From Verrucomicrobiota bacterium (GTDB lineage: Bacteria; Verrucomicrobiota; Verrucomicrobiia; Limisphaerales; JACRJZ01), in NCBI GenBank assembly GCA_016219875.1, contig JACRJZ010000148.1:96619-160618 (forward strand): a stretch of 64,000 nucleotides of DNA, given 5' to 3'. The notes under the pieces were generated by a model that worked only from the letters and a program-made list of their open reading frames with translations, did not search any database and had not been told where the DNA came from. The position numbers and the translations under genes were made by a program. This document shows positions 57,533 to 64,000 of the stretch, in pieces (the stretch's first letter is position 1; each line of letters starts with the position of its first letter).

Positions 57533-58483
57533 ATGAAAAAACAACTCTTCGTCCTGACCTTGCTCGGTTTGGTTTGCGTCCCGCTGCGAGCCGCGGCGCA
57601 GGTCGCGCCTCCGGCGGCGCCTCCTCCACAGGTGTCCCCACCCAAAGGGCGCGACCTCTGGAAAGCGACCGCGGACGCGCCGGCCTTGCCCAAGCCACCT
57701 ATTGCTCCCGCAGTTCCATCGCTTCCGGCCCCGCCAGCAGTGGCTCCGGCAGCCCCGCCCGCGCCGGCCTTGCCGGCGCCGCCCACGCCGCTTCCGCCGC
57801 CGCCGGACTTGTCGAAGTTCGATCTCGATTTCCCCGGTGGCCAGCCCGTTGAATTGATCCAAGCCATCCGGAAAGCCACCGAGAAACCGCTCAACGTCAT
57901 CGTGCCGGAAGAGTACGCCGACACGCCCCTGCCGGCCCTGAAGATGAAAGGTGTGACCGTGCCGCAGTTGTTTGCGGCGTTGGAGGCCGCGAGCCGGAAG
58001 ACCGTCCCGGTCGTCACGGGCACTTATTACGGCGGGCCTGGGGGCAAGCCGCAGGTGCAGTACCAACAATTCAAGGCCTCCTACGGGTTCATGACCACCG
58101 GCATACCGCGGGAGGATTCCATCTGGTATTTCTACTCCGAACAGCCCACTCCTCCACCGCCCCCGCCGCCGGAATCACAGCCGAAGGAGCCGAGAACTTG
58201 CCGCTTTTACCGACTCGATCCGCTTCTTGACACCTACAAGATCGAGGACATCACCACGGCGGTCGAAACCGGCTGGAAGATGCTTGGCGAGACACCCGGG
58301 GAAGCCAAGCCGGAGATGATGTACCACAAGGACACCAAGCTCTTGATTGCCGTGGGCCATCCTGAGAAATTGGCCGTCATCGAAGAAGTGCTGGCGCGGT
58401 TGGGTGATGCGGTGCAACACTCACACGACTTCGCGCCGGCTCATCCCCCGGGCAAAGGCAAAGTTGAACCCGCCAGGCCATGA
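57533..58483 (+). CDS. Exported Pro/Ala-rich protein with secretin-N-like parts
   Basis: 316 residues. Signal peptide (QLFVLTLLGLVCVPLRAAAQ), then ~70 residues almost wholly Pro and Ala. An STN/secretin-N-like domain follows (LDFPGGQPVELIQAIRKATE, PLNVIVPEEYADTPLPALKM, VTVPQLFAALEAASRK). After a second Pro run comes a further domain, YKIEDITTAVETGWKMLG to LLIAVGHPEKLAVIEEVLAR, of the kind found before secretin barrels. No barrel is present. It precedes an ECF sigma gene by 73 bases and may be its regulated or regulatory partner. Domain likeness is moderate; role unknown. Confidence 0.7.
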   Translation: MKKQLFVLTLLGLVCVPLRAAAQVAPPAAPPPQVSPPKGRDLWKATADAPALPKPPIAPAVPSLPAPPAVAPAAPPAPALPAPPTPLPPPPDLSKFDLDFPGGQPVELIQAIRKATEKPLNVIVPEEYADTPLPALKMKGVTVPQLFAALEAASRKTVPVVTGTYYGGPGGKPQVQYQQFKASYGFMTTGIPREDSIWYFYSEQPTPPPPPPPESQPKEPRTCRFYRLDPLLDTYKIEDITTAVETGWKMLGETPGEAKPEMMYHKDTKLLIAVGHPEKLAVIEEVLARLGDAVQHSHDFAPAHPPGKGKVEPARP

Positions 58484-58556
58484 CGTTTCGCTGGACGGCC
58501 TCCTGTTGGAAGGTCTCGCCGGCCCGTTGCGCCCACACTCGATCACCGTCCAGGCC

Positions 58557-59144
58557 ATGCCCGTGGAAGCGCAGCGGTCCTCGCCTGACCTCGCCGCGCT
58601 CACGGCGCGTCTGGCCCAGAGCGACGAGGCGGCTTTCCGGCAATTCTACGACCTCTATTTCCCTCGCCTGTTCCGCTATCTGCTCGTGCTCACCGGTGGC
58701 AACGAGGACGCCGCGAAAGACGCCCTGCAACTGACGCTGCTGCGCGTCGTGCGGCACGTCCGCGTCTTCGATTCCGAGGCTGCTTTCTGGAGTTGGCTGG
58801 CCATGCTGGCGCGGAGCGCGCTGGTGGACGAAGCGCGCAAGCGCAGGCGCTACTTGCGGTTTCTCGATGGCTTCTTCCAAAGGCTCCAGCCCGCGCCCGT
58901 CGCGGCGGACCACGACGCCGAGACGCGGCTGCTGGCCTCGCTGGGAACCCACCTCGACGCGCTGCCGCCGGAGGACCGTGACCTGATCGAGCGGAAGTAT
59001 TTCGACGGCGAGTCCGTCCGCGAAATCGCCGACGCCGTTCACTCCACTGAAAAATCCGTTGAGTCGCGCCTGGTCCGCATCCGCCGGAGACTCAAAGAAC
59101 TTGTCCTAGCCCAACTGCACGATGAAACCGACCTCCCCTACTGA
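58557..59144 (+). CDS. ECF-family RNA polymerase sigma factor
   Basis: ATG at 58557 chosen; the frame is open upstream but overlaps the previous gene. 195 residues: region 2 (AAFRQFYDLYFPRLFRYLLV, AKDALQLTLLRVVRHV, SWLAMLARSALVDEARKRRR) and region 4 (LPPEDRDLIERKYFDGESVR, EIADAVHSTEKSVESRLVRI). The next gene, overlapping by 23 bases, encodes a single-helix membrane protein expected to be its anti-sigma factor. The inducing signal is unknown. Confidence 0.9.
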   Translation: MPVEAQRSSPDLAALTARLAQSDEAAFRQFYDLYFPRLFRYLLVLTGGNEDAAKDALQLTLLRVVRHVRVFDSEAAFWSWLAMLARSALVDEARKRRRYLRFLDGFFQRLQPAPVAADHDAETRLLASLGTHLDALPPEDRDLIERKYFDGESVREIADAVHSTEKSVESRLVRIRRRLKELVLAQLHDETDLPY

Positions 59145-59634
59145 GCAACTGCTTGATGACGTCCTGGCCGAGAGCGCGACGCCGGAGTTCCGCGCCGTGT
59201 TGCTGGAAGAAACGCTCCAGCAAGTCCGGCGTCGCCGGCATGGACGGCTCCGCAACCGTGCGTTCGTGGCGGCGGGCCTCTGCTGCGCCGCGCTGCTCCT
59301 GGTGCTGAAATCACGCGTGCCGTCGTCGCAACGGAGTCTCGCTGAGACAACGCCGAGTCAGGCTCTCGCGGTGAAGCTGGTCAGTTCACAGCCTTGGCCA
59401 GCGTCGAGGACGGTAGAAACTAGTCCTGCCTCAGTTGGCGTGGTCAGTTCCGCTCCCGGAGTAGTTCCCGTGCTGGACACCGCGCGCGAACGAAAGCCTT
59501 TCAGTGAGGTTGGCGATCCTGAATTGCTCTCATTGGTCGCGGGCCGGCCCATTGCGTTGGTGCAGCAGCCCGGCCAGCCGCCGGAATTGCTTTTCCTCAA
59601 TGCCGAGGACCAGCGGGGTTTCCCCGTGCCGTAA
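59122..59634 (+). CDS. Probable anti-sigma factor, single-helix membrane protein
   Basis: 170 residues. A cytoplasmic N-terminal ~45 residues (TEQLLDDVLAESATPEFRAV, LLEETLQQVRRRRHGRLRNR) precede one helix (FVAAGLCCAALLLVL) and a poorly ordered extracytoplasmic part ending ELLFLNAEDQRGFPVP. Overlap with the ECF sigma gene and this topology suggest an anti-sigma role. No zinc-finger (ZAS) motif is seen, so the call rests on position. Confidence 0.65.
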   Translation: MKPTSPTEQLLDDVLAESATPEFRAVLLEETLQQVRRRRHGRLRNRAFVAAGLCCAALLLVLKSRVPSSQRSLAETTPSQALAVKLVSSQPWPASRTVETSPASVGVVSSAPGVVPVLDTARERKPFSEVGDPELLSLVAGRPIALVQQPGQPPELLFLNAEDQRGFPVP

Positions 59635-59648
59635 GTCTCCTGCAAGAG

Positions 59649-59713
59649 TGTAGCAGCCGACGTGAGGAGGCTCTGATTTCTTCGAGAGCCTCCTCACGTC
59701 GGCGGCTACGATT
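59649..59713. repeat. Repeat B3: hairpin between convergent genes, possible terminator
   Basis: Arms GTAGCAGCCGACGTGAGGAG and CTCCTCACGTCGGCGGCTAC with a short loop, followed on the plus strand by ATTTTTTT. It lies between the stops of 59122-59634 (plus) and rhaB (minus). The T-run makes it a credible terminator for the plus-strand module. Confidence 0.75.
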
Positions 59714-59743
59714 TTTTTCAGATGCGCTCTCGCGAACTGGCCT

Positions 59744-61207
59744 TCACTTCGCAAAGAACCGGTCGAACCGCGCTTGCGCCTCCTGCCAGGCTTGGGCGTC
59801 TCTCGGCTGGTAGGGGACAGTCCCGCTGCTCCGGCGAATCAGTTCGCGCGCCTCGGTCAGCGACCGCAGATGCCCCAACGCAATGGCTTGCACGACGATG
59901 TTGCCGAAGGCCGTGGCTTCTTTCGGGCCGGCCAGCACCGGCACTTGGAGCGTGTTGGCCGTGAATTGATTGAGCAGGTCGTTCTTGCAGCCGCCGCCCA
60001 CAATGTGCAGCCGCCCAATCTTCCTTCCGATGAGTTGCTCGATCTGCCGGATGGTGCGGGCGTAGAGCAAAGCGAGGCTCTCATAGACGCACCGCAGCAT
60101 GGGACCGGGCGCGGCGGGCACCGGCTGGCCGGTTTCCCGGCAGAACGCCGCGATCTTTTCCGGCATGGCGTCCGGCGACCAGAAGCGCGGATCGTTCGGA
60201 TTGATGAGCGCACCGAGCGGCGGCGCTTCCGCGGTCAGTTTGTCCAGCGTTTGGTAATCGTAGTTCTTTCCCTGCAAGCCCCATTCACGGCGGCACTCTT
60301 CCACGATCCACATGCCGACGATGTTCTTGAGGAACCGCGCGGTGCCACCGTAGCCGACTTCGTTGGTGAAGTTGGCATCGCGGCCTTGTGCGGTGATGAC
60401 CGGGGCGGGGAGTTCAACGCCGATGAGCGACCAGGTGCCGGAACTGATGTAGGCCCAGTCTTCGCCGCTGGCTGGCACCGCCGCGACGGCCGCGCCGGTG
60501 TCGTGCGAGCAAGACGCAATGACCTCGATCTGCGGCAGGTCCGCCTCGGTGGCGAGATCTTGCTTCAACAGACCGAGCCGGGTGCCGGACGACACGACCG
60601 GCGTGAAGAGCGCTTCGGGCAGGCCGAGCGCGGACAGGAGTTTCTTCGACCAAGTCTTGGTCCGGGGGTTGAAAAGCTGCGACGTGCTGGCGAGGGATTC
60701 CTCGTGCCGCGCCACGCCAGAGCAGTAGTAGTTGAAGGCGTCGCCGATGAGCAGAAGCTTCTTCGCCTGGGCCAGGCGTGCAGGCGATTCGGCGGCGAGT
60801 TGGTAAATGGTGTTCAGCGCCATGAACTGGATGCCCGTCTCCGCGTAAATGTCTTCCCAACTCACGCGGGCCTTGGCGTTCGCGACGCCCTGCGCGGTGC
60901 GGCTGTCGCGGTAGCAGAAAGTCGGGGAGATGATCTGGTCTTCCGCGTCGAAGAGGAGGTAGTCCACGCCCCAGGAATCGGTGCTGATGCTGGAGAGGGG
61001 CAGACGACGGGCGGCTGCTTTCTTGAGGCCGGTGCGCAACTCGGCGAACAGTCCCTCCATGTTCCAATGCAGTGCGGAGCCGGCCTTGACGATGTCGTTG
61101 CTGAAGCGGTGGAGTTCTTCGAGGGCCAGTTTGCCGTCAGCGAGGGTGCCGAGCATGAGCCGGCCGCTGGTGGCGCCAAGATCACAAGCGAGATAGTGCG
61201 TGGTCAT
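59744..61207 (-). CDS. rhaB: Rhamnulokinase
   Basis: FGGY-family carbohydrate kinase, 487 residues. Phosphorylates L-rhamnulose. Landmarks: ACDLGATSGRLMLG at the N-terminus, LHWNMEGLFAELRTGLKKAA, SISTDSWGVDYLLFD (~73-87), ISSGTWSLIGVELP in the ADP-side domain, and HIVGGGCKNDLLNQFTANTL. The ATSGR start and TDSWGVDY are typical of RhaB rather than xylulo- or gluconokinases. No rhaA, rhaD or transporter is adjacent, but a GH106-type alpha-L-rhamnosidase is present at the left edge of the window. Confidence 0.92.
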   Translation of the reverse strand: MTTHYLACDLGATSGRLMLGTLADGKLALEELHRFSNDIVKAGSALHWNMEGLFAELRTGLKKAAARRLPLSSISTDSWGVDYLLFDAEDQIISPTFCYRDSRTAQGVANAKARVSWEDIYAETGIQFMALNTIYQLAAESPARLAQAKKLLLIGDAFNYYCSGVARHEESLASTSQLFNPRTKTWSKKLLSALGLPEALFTPVVSSGTRLGLLKQDLATEADLPQIEVIASCSHDTGAAVAAVPASGEDWAYISSGTWSLIGVELPAPVITAQGRDANFTNEVGYGGTARFLKNIVGMWIVEECRREWGLQGKNYDYQTLDKLTAEAPPLGALINPNDPRFWSPDAMPEKIAAFCRETGQPVPAAPGPMLRCVYESLALLYARTIRQIEQLIGRKIGRLHIVGGGCKNDLLNQFTANTLQVPVLAGPKEATAFGNIVVQAIALGHLRSLTEARELIRRSSGTVPYQPRDAQAWQEAQARFDRFFAK

Positions 61208-61525
61208 CGTCTGAATGGTCTGTCCGTTTCGTTCTCGGATCGTCTTTTCCGGCTGTGCTGGCTTGGCGGAACGATGTTGTCCGTCCGAGGTTCCAACTAG
61301 TCTCGCGAAGATCGCGCAGCCTGGATGGGCTGCTGATAAGCTGCGCCCGCCGCGGCGTCAAGGATTTCGGCCTGCGGTGTCTGCGCCCCTTGATCCTCGG
61401 CGAACCGGAGGAAGCCATCCCAACCGGTGAAGTGAAGCCAGGTAGGGCAAGGCTCCAGCCGAGCCGATGGCGCAGACTCGGCAGGAGCTTCGCCCTGCTG
61501 ATTTGCGCAAGAGTTGAGCGTCGCC
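61208..61525. other. Intergenic region upstream of rhaB
   Basis: No credible gene. It holds an inverted pair GGTAGGGCAAGGCTCCAGCC (61440-61459) and GGCAGGAGCTTCGCCCTGCT (about 61481-61500), another palindromic repeat type. The rhaB promoter should lie near 61210-61300; none stands out. Confidence 0.4.
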
Positions 61526-61564
61526 CCAAAAATCAAAAGGAGAGCAAGCCCTTCTGCTCTCCTT
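61526..61564 (-). terminator. Rho-independent terminator
   Basis: A perfect 10-bp stem, AAGGAGAGCA (61537-61546) and TGCTCTCCTT (61555-61564), with an 8-base loop. Read on the minus strand it is followed by TTGATTTTTGG. It lies about 66 bases downstream of the minus-strand gene 61631-62035. Confidence 0.75.
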
Positions 61565-61630
61565 CTGTGAAGCCGCGGAAGCAGCGCGGGCCAGTTGCTT
61601 CGGCGTGCCCGCGCGCACTCTGCCGGTGTT

Positions 61631-62035
61631 CTACTTCGTCGCGCAGCAGGACGAATTGGCCCCGCCCGACGCCCGGCACACGTGGACCACTTTGTCGGTC
61701 TTCATCTTGCCGTGACCTTCGGGAATCACCGAGGTTCTGCAATCACCGCACTCGTGCCGCTGCACCTGAGTCGCGATCTGAGGCTGAGTCGCTTTGGTGG
61801 TTCTTTCCACGACTGTCACCGTCGAGGTCTTGCACTTGGGGCAAGGCGCGGCAGTGCAGTGGTCCAACCCGACAAGGCCGGCCGCCAGAACGGTTGAGGC
61901 AGGCTTCAGTTGCGCGAGCTTCTCCGCGCCTTTCTGCTGCGCGGAAGCGTGGACGGGCAACCAGGCCAGGCCAGCCACGGCCAGCGCCAGCGTGGAACGG
62001 ACAAGGAGGTTTGGGAGGGAACGCGGATTCTTCAT
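61631..62035 (-). CDS. Exported Cys-rich small protein, unknown
   Basis: ATG at 62035 chosen: it gives a signal peptide (LLVRSTLALAVAGLAWLPVH then ASA) and a purine-rich ribosome site (AAGAGA). The mature ~105 residues have paired cysteines CPKC and CGDC, an HC at the start and a tail VCRASGGANSSCCATK, with His residues between, so a metal-binding ribbon is likely. It is divergent from the CnrYXH-like module across 275 bases, so it may be a target of that sigma factor or part of the same metal response. Family not recognised. Confidence 0.72.
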   Translation of the reverse strand: MKNPRSLPNLLVRSTLALAVAGLAWLPVHASAQQKGAEKLAQLKPASTVLAAGLVGLDHCTAAPCPKCKTSTVTVVERTTKATQPQIATQVQRHECGDCRTSVIPEGHGKMKTDKVVHVCRASGGANSSCCATK

Positions 62036-62310
62036 AGTGTCTCTTTCTTTCTCTGTGTTCTTGTTTTGTTTTCGATTCGCGGCCACTTTAGCCACGTTCT
62101 GTCTTCGCTTACACCGCGGTCTTGAAGACCCCGCAGAGATTCTGTCGCGCATTCCGTCCGGAGAAGACTTCGCCCGTGTCCGCACGGTGGGAACGGCTGG
62201 AGAACTCTTCCGCCGCCGAAAATATTCTGCGGGTTTCAGGTTCCGGTGGTGTAGAGCAAGTAGCGCGATGGCGAGCGAAATCTGAACCACGCTGCGCCCC
62301 GCCCCGTAGC
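62036..62310. promoter_or_regulatory. Divergent regulatory region between the Cys-rich gene and the sigma module
   Basis: Both neighbours start outwards from this stretch, so it must hold two promoters. The part next to 62035 is purine-rich on the coding strand (GAGAAAGAAAGAGA). I could not identify -35/-10 pairs or an ECF-type GGAAC box with proper spacing. Confidence 0.4.
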
Positions 62311-62631
62311 ATGAACGAAGAGCATCTCAACGCAGAGGACGCCCGGCTGCGGACCCTGCTGCAAAGGTCGCGACCGGCGCCGCCGCTGCCACCGCGCTTT
62401 CGCGAGGCCGTCTGGCGGCGCATCGAGAGACAGGAGCCGCGCGCGACCGCCGATTCGCCCTTGGGGTGGCTGGACACGCTGGCCGAATGGCTGTTGCGTC
62501 CCCGGCTCGCGCTGGCCGGCGCCGCGGCGCTGCTGGTGGCGGGCGCAGTCGCGGGCGTGTTCACGGGCCTGACCGCCGCGAAGCACGAGGCCCAGGCCCG
62601 GTACGTGGCGGCGGTTTCACCCGGTCCTTGA
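62311..62631 (+). CDS. Small single-helix protein, CnrY-like anti-sigma candidate
   Basis: ATG at 62311 chosen over an upstream frame. 106 residues: a cytoplasmic part (NAEDARLRTLLQRSRPAPPL, FREAVWRRIER), one membrane helix (LALAGAAALLVAGAVAGVFT) and a ~20-residue outside tail. It opens a three-gene run with a heavy-metal-sensor-like protein and an ECF sigma factor, the same order as CnrY-CnrX-CnrH of Cupriavidus, where CnrY is the small membrane anti-sigma factor. Assignment rests on order and topology. Confidence 0.6.
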   Translation: MNEEHLNAEDARLRTLLQRSRPAPPLPPRFREAVWRRIERQEPRATADSPLGWLDTLAEWLLRPRLALAGAAALLVAGAVAGVFTGLTAAKHEAQARYVAAVSPGP

Positions 62632-62640
62632 GGTCCCGCC

Positions 62641-63135
62641 ATGCGACGCTCTCTCCTCATTGTCCTGGCGGTGCTGGCGGCCGGAGCGGTGTTGTTCGTC
62701 GCGGCCTACGGCCTGGCGGGCCGGCTTTGCGCCCGCCAGATGGCCCGGCCCGCCGATGATCTGCATTGGCTGCGGCTGGAGTTCCAATTGGGCGAGGCGG
62801 AACTGGCGCGCATCCGCCCGCTGCACGAAGGCTACCTGCCGAAGTGCCAGGAGTTCTGCCGCCAGATCGCAGTAAAGAAGCACGCGTTGCAGCAGGCCCT
62901 CGGCACGAACGCGACCGTCTCAGCCGAAGCCGAGCAGACGCTTTCAGAAATCGCCGCCTTGCGCGCCCAGTGCCAGACCCAAATGCTGCGGCACTTTGGC
63001 GAAGTGAGCCGCGCGATGCCGCCGGAGCAAGGCCGACGTTACCTCGCCGAGATGCAACGCCTCACGCTCGGCTTCCACGACCAGATCGAGGCCTCCATGT
63101 CCGGAGCCACGCCCGCGCATCATGGATCCCACTGA
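62641..63135 (+). CDS. Periplasmic sensor of the CnrX/Spy type
   Basis: 164 residues with one N-terminal anchor (LLIVLAVLAAGAVLFVAAYG) and a helical-hairpin body: HWLRLEFQLGEAELARIRPL, QEFCRQIAVKKHALQQAL, LSEIAALRAQCQTQMLRHFG, MPPEQGRRYLAEMQRLTLGF. This is the all-helical fold of CnrX/Spy-like proteins. The His/Met-rich tail (GATPAHHGSH) and internal Cys could bind metal. It overlaps the sigma gene by 14 bases. Metal identity is not readable. Confidence 0.75.
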   Translation: MRRSLLIVLAVLAAGAVLFVAAYGLAGRLCARQMARPADDLHWLRLEFQLGEAELARIRPLHEGYLPKCQEFCRQIAVKKHALQQALGTNATVSAEAEQTLSEIAALRAQCQTQMLRHFGEVSRAMPPEQGRRYLAEMQRLTLGFHDQIEASMSGATPAHHGSH

Positions 63136-63706
63136 GGCCGACGCGCTCGACCGGGCGGACATGGCGCGGCTGGCGACCGGCCACGAGGCCGCGCTCAACC
63201 ATCTCATGGAGCGTCATGCCGAAGCGGTGTTCCATTTCCTCTGCCGGATGCTGGCCAACGAAGACGACGCGAACGATCTGGCGCAGGAGACGTTCGCCCG
63301 GGTCTATCGCGCGCGGGAGAGCTATCGACTTGAGCAGAAGTTCGCGTCCTGGCTTTTCACCATCGCGGCCAACCTGGCCCGCAATCAACTGCGCTGGCGC
63401 GCCCGGCATCCGAACGTCTCGCTGGACGCCCCCGCCGAGGCCACGGAGCAGGCCCTCGGCGACGCGCTGCCAGCCGGCGACCCGTCGCCGAGCGAGGAGG
63501 CGGCGTCCGCCGAGCGCGCCGCGGCCGTGCGCGCGGCCGTGCGCCAACTGCCGGAAGACTTGCGTGCGGCGATGGTCTTGTGCGAATGGGAAGACCGCTC
63601 GATCGTGGAAGCGGCGGTGATCCTGGAAACCACTCCCAAGGCGGTCGAATCCCGCCTCTACCGCGCGCGCCAGTTGCTGCGTGAACGGTTGAAGAAGTGG
63701 CTGTGA
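63122..63706 (+). CDS. ECF-family RNA polymerase sigma factor (CnrH-like position)
   Basis: 194 residues, complete. Region 2: NHLMERHAEAVFHFLCRMLA, DANDLAQETFARVYRARESY, KFASWLFTIAANLARNQLRW. Region 4: LPEDLRAAMVLCEWEDRSIV, EAAVILETTPKAVESRLYRA. Region-4 EAAxxLxTTPKAVESRLYRAR is typical of RpoE/CnrH-like factors. It is the third gene of the anti-sigma/sensor/sigma run, with start overlap to the sensor gene. Confidence 0.92.
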   Translation: MDPTEADALDRADMARLATGHEAALNHLMERHAEAVFHFLCRMLANEDDANDLAQETFARVYRARESYRLEQKFASWLFTIAANLARNQLRWRARHPNVSLDAPAEATEQALGDALPAGDPSPSEEAASAERAAAVRAAVRQLPEDLRAAMVLCEWEDRSIVEAAVILETTPKAVESRLYRARQLLRERLKKWL

Positions 63707-63730
63707 AACCCGAACGCCGAAGTTGAATCG

Positions 63731-63857
63731 CCGCAAAAAACTCAAAGAGCACAAAAACCAAGGGCTTCAGGCCGCCTGGGCCGAATCCGTTTTCAGGCGA
63801 CTCCGCTGTTGGCACTCCCGTGGTCCCTCTTTGCGTTTCCTTGAGTTCTTTGTGGCC
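63731..63857. repeat. Inverted repeat at the right end
   Basis: Left arm CCGCAAAAAACTCAAAGAGC then ACAAAAACCAAGGG; right arm CCCTCTTTGCGTTTCCTTGA then GTTCTTTGTGG, its imperfect complement. Another palindromic family, intergenic. Nothing else is seen to 64000. Confidence 0.6.
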
Positions 63858-64000
63858 CATTTCGGTTTTCGGGCGTGCGCCGGTGAAGCTGGCCGCCACG
63901 CGGGTGCGAGTCCCGCCGGTCGAATTAGACTGTTCACGACCGAAAGCTGGGTCTGGGAAGAGGCCGCGAGGCCGAACCCGAAAGCACGACCCCGTCTGAA

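Noticed and set aside
61297..61536. Small minus-strand ORF upstream of rhaB
   Set aside because: It starts at a TTG inside the terminator tail, its first half is repeat sequence, and no domain or ribosome site supports it.
62122..62310. Upstream extension of the CnrY-like protein
   Set aside because: The residues before the ATG at 62311 are unlike a protein domain and run through the divergent promoter region.
1..64000. tRNA, rRNA or riboswitch
   Set aside because: I saw no cloverleaf, rRNA core sequence or known riboswitch motif in the gaps. This was by eye; a tRNAscan or Infernal run would settle it.

Overview
The window looks like a stretch of a high-GC Verrucomicrobiota chromosome, probably of the Pedosphaerales/Limisphaerales kind. 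This is inferred from gene content, not from a marker gene. The signs are a folP-cdaA-ybbR-glmM operon, several very large exported proteins that fuse beta-propellers to c-type haem motifs, an exported RCC1-type protein behind a sigma-54 promoter, and a remarkable load of short palindromic repeats that sit between genes and also, in frame, inside them. No rRNA, tRNA, CRISPR array or transposase gene was seen.

Layout. 0-3.4 kb: 3' part of a GH106-type alpha-L-rhamnosidase. 3.4-7.2 kb: a mobile-looking repeat, then folP, cdaA, a 54-codon YbbR/CdaR-like membrane protein and glmM, all overlapping. 7.2-11.1 kb (minus): a small membrane protein, a protein made of two similar halves, and a secreted caspase-like protein broken by a frameshift. 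11.4-30.2 kb: redox region with three propeller/haem fusion proteins (fused to HEAT repeats, to a discoidin-like domain, and to an SUMF1/FGE-like domain), a YVTN/dihaem-peroxidase-like protein, a RidA-family protein and a nine-haem cytochrome with a b-type membrane domain, a layout like Geobacter CbcL. A compact methyltransferase/PD-(D/E)XK nuclease pair lies inside this region. 30.2-34.4 kb: small lipoproteins, unknowns and a second secreted caspase-like protein. 34.6-43.5 kb: a sigma-factor remnant, then bacterial alpha-2-macroglobulin and penicillin-binding protein 1C. 43.5-53.2 kb: an unknown gene, a secreted C39-like peptidase, a prepilin-like protein carrying an in-frame repeat insertion, an MBOAT acyltransferase with an SGNH partner, and gcvP. 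53.4-57.1 kb: sigma-54 promoter and an RCC1-repeat protein with 7+7+2 blades. 57.5-63.7 kb: an ECF sigma module, rhamnulokinase, an exported Cys-rich protein, and a CnrY-CnrX-CnrH-like module.

How it fits together. The redox genes suggest quinol oxidation at the inner membrane feeding periplasmic or surface c-type cytochromes. Alpha-2-macroglobulin/PBP1C and the secreted peptidases suggest traffic and defence at the cell envelope. GH106 and RhaB suggest use of rhamnose-containing glycans.

The most unusual signal is the repeat system. One family (A) has 18-bp terminal inverted repeats, and two copies have 9-bp flanking direct repeats. One copy inserted in frame into a prepilin leader, adding exactly 70 codons. 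Other hairpin families occur both at convergent gene ends and inside reading frames without breaking them; one family is read in the same frame in two unrelated proteins.
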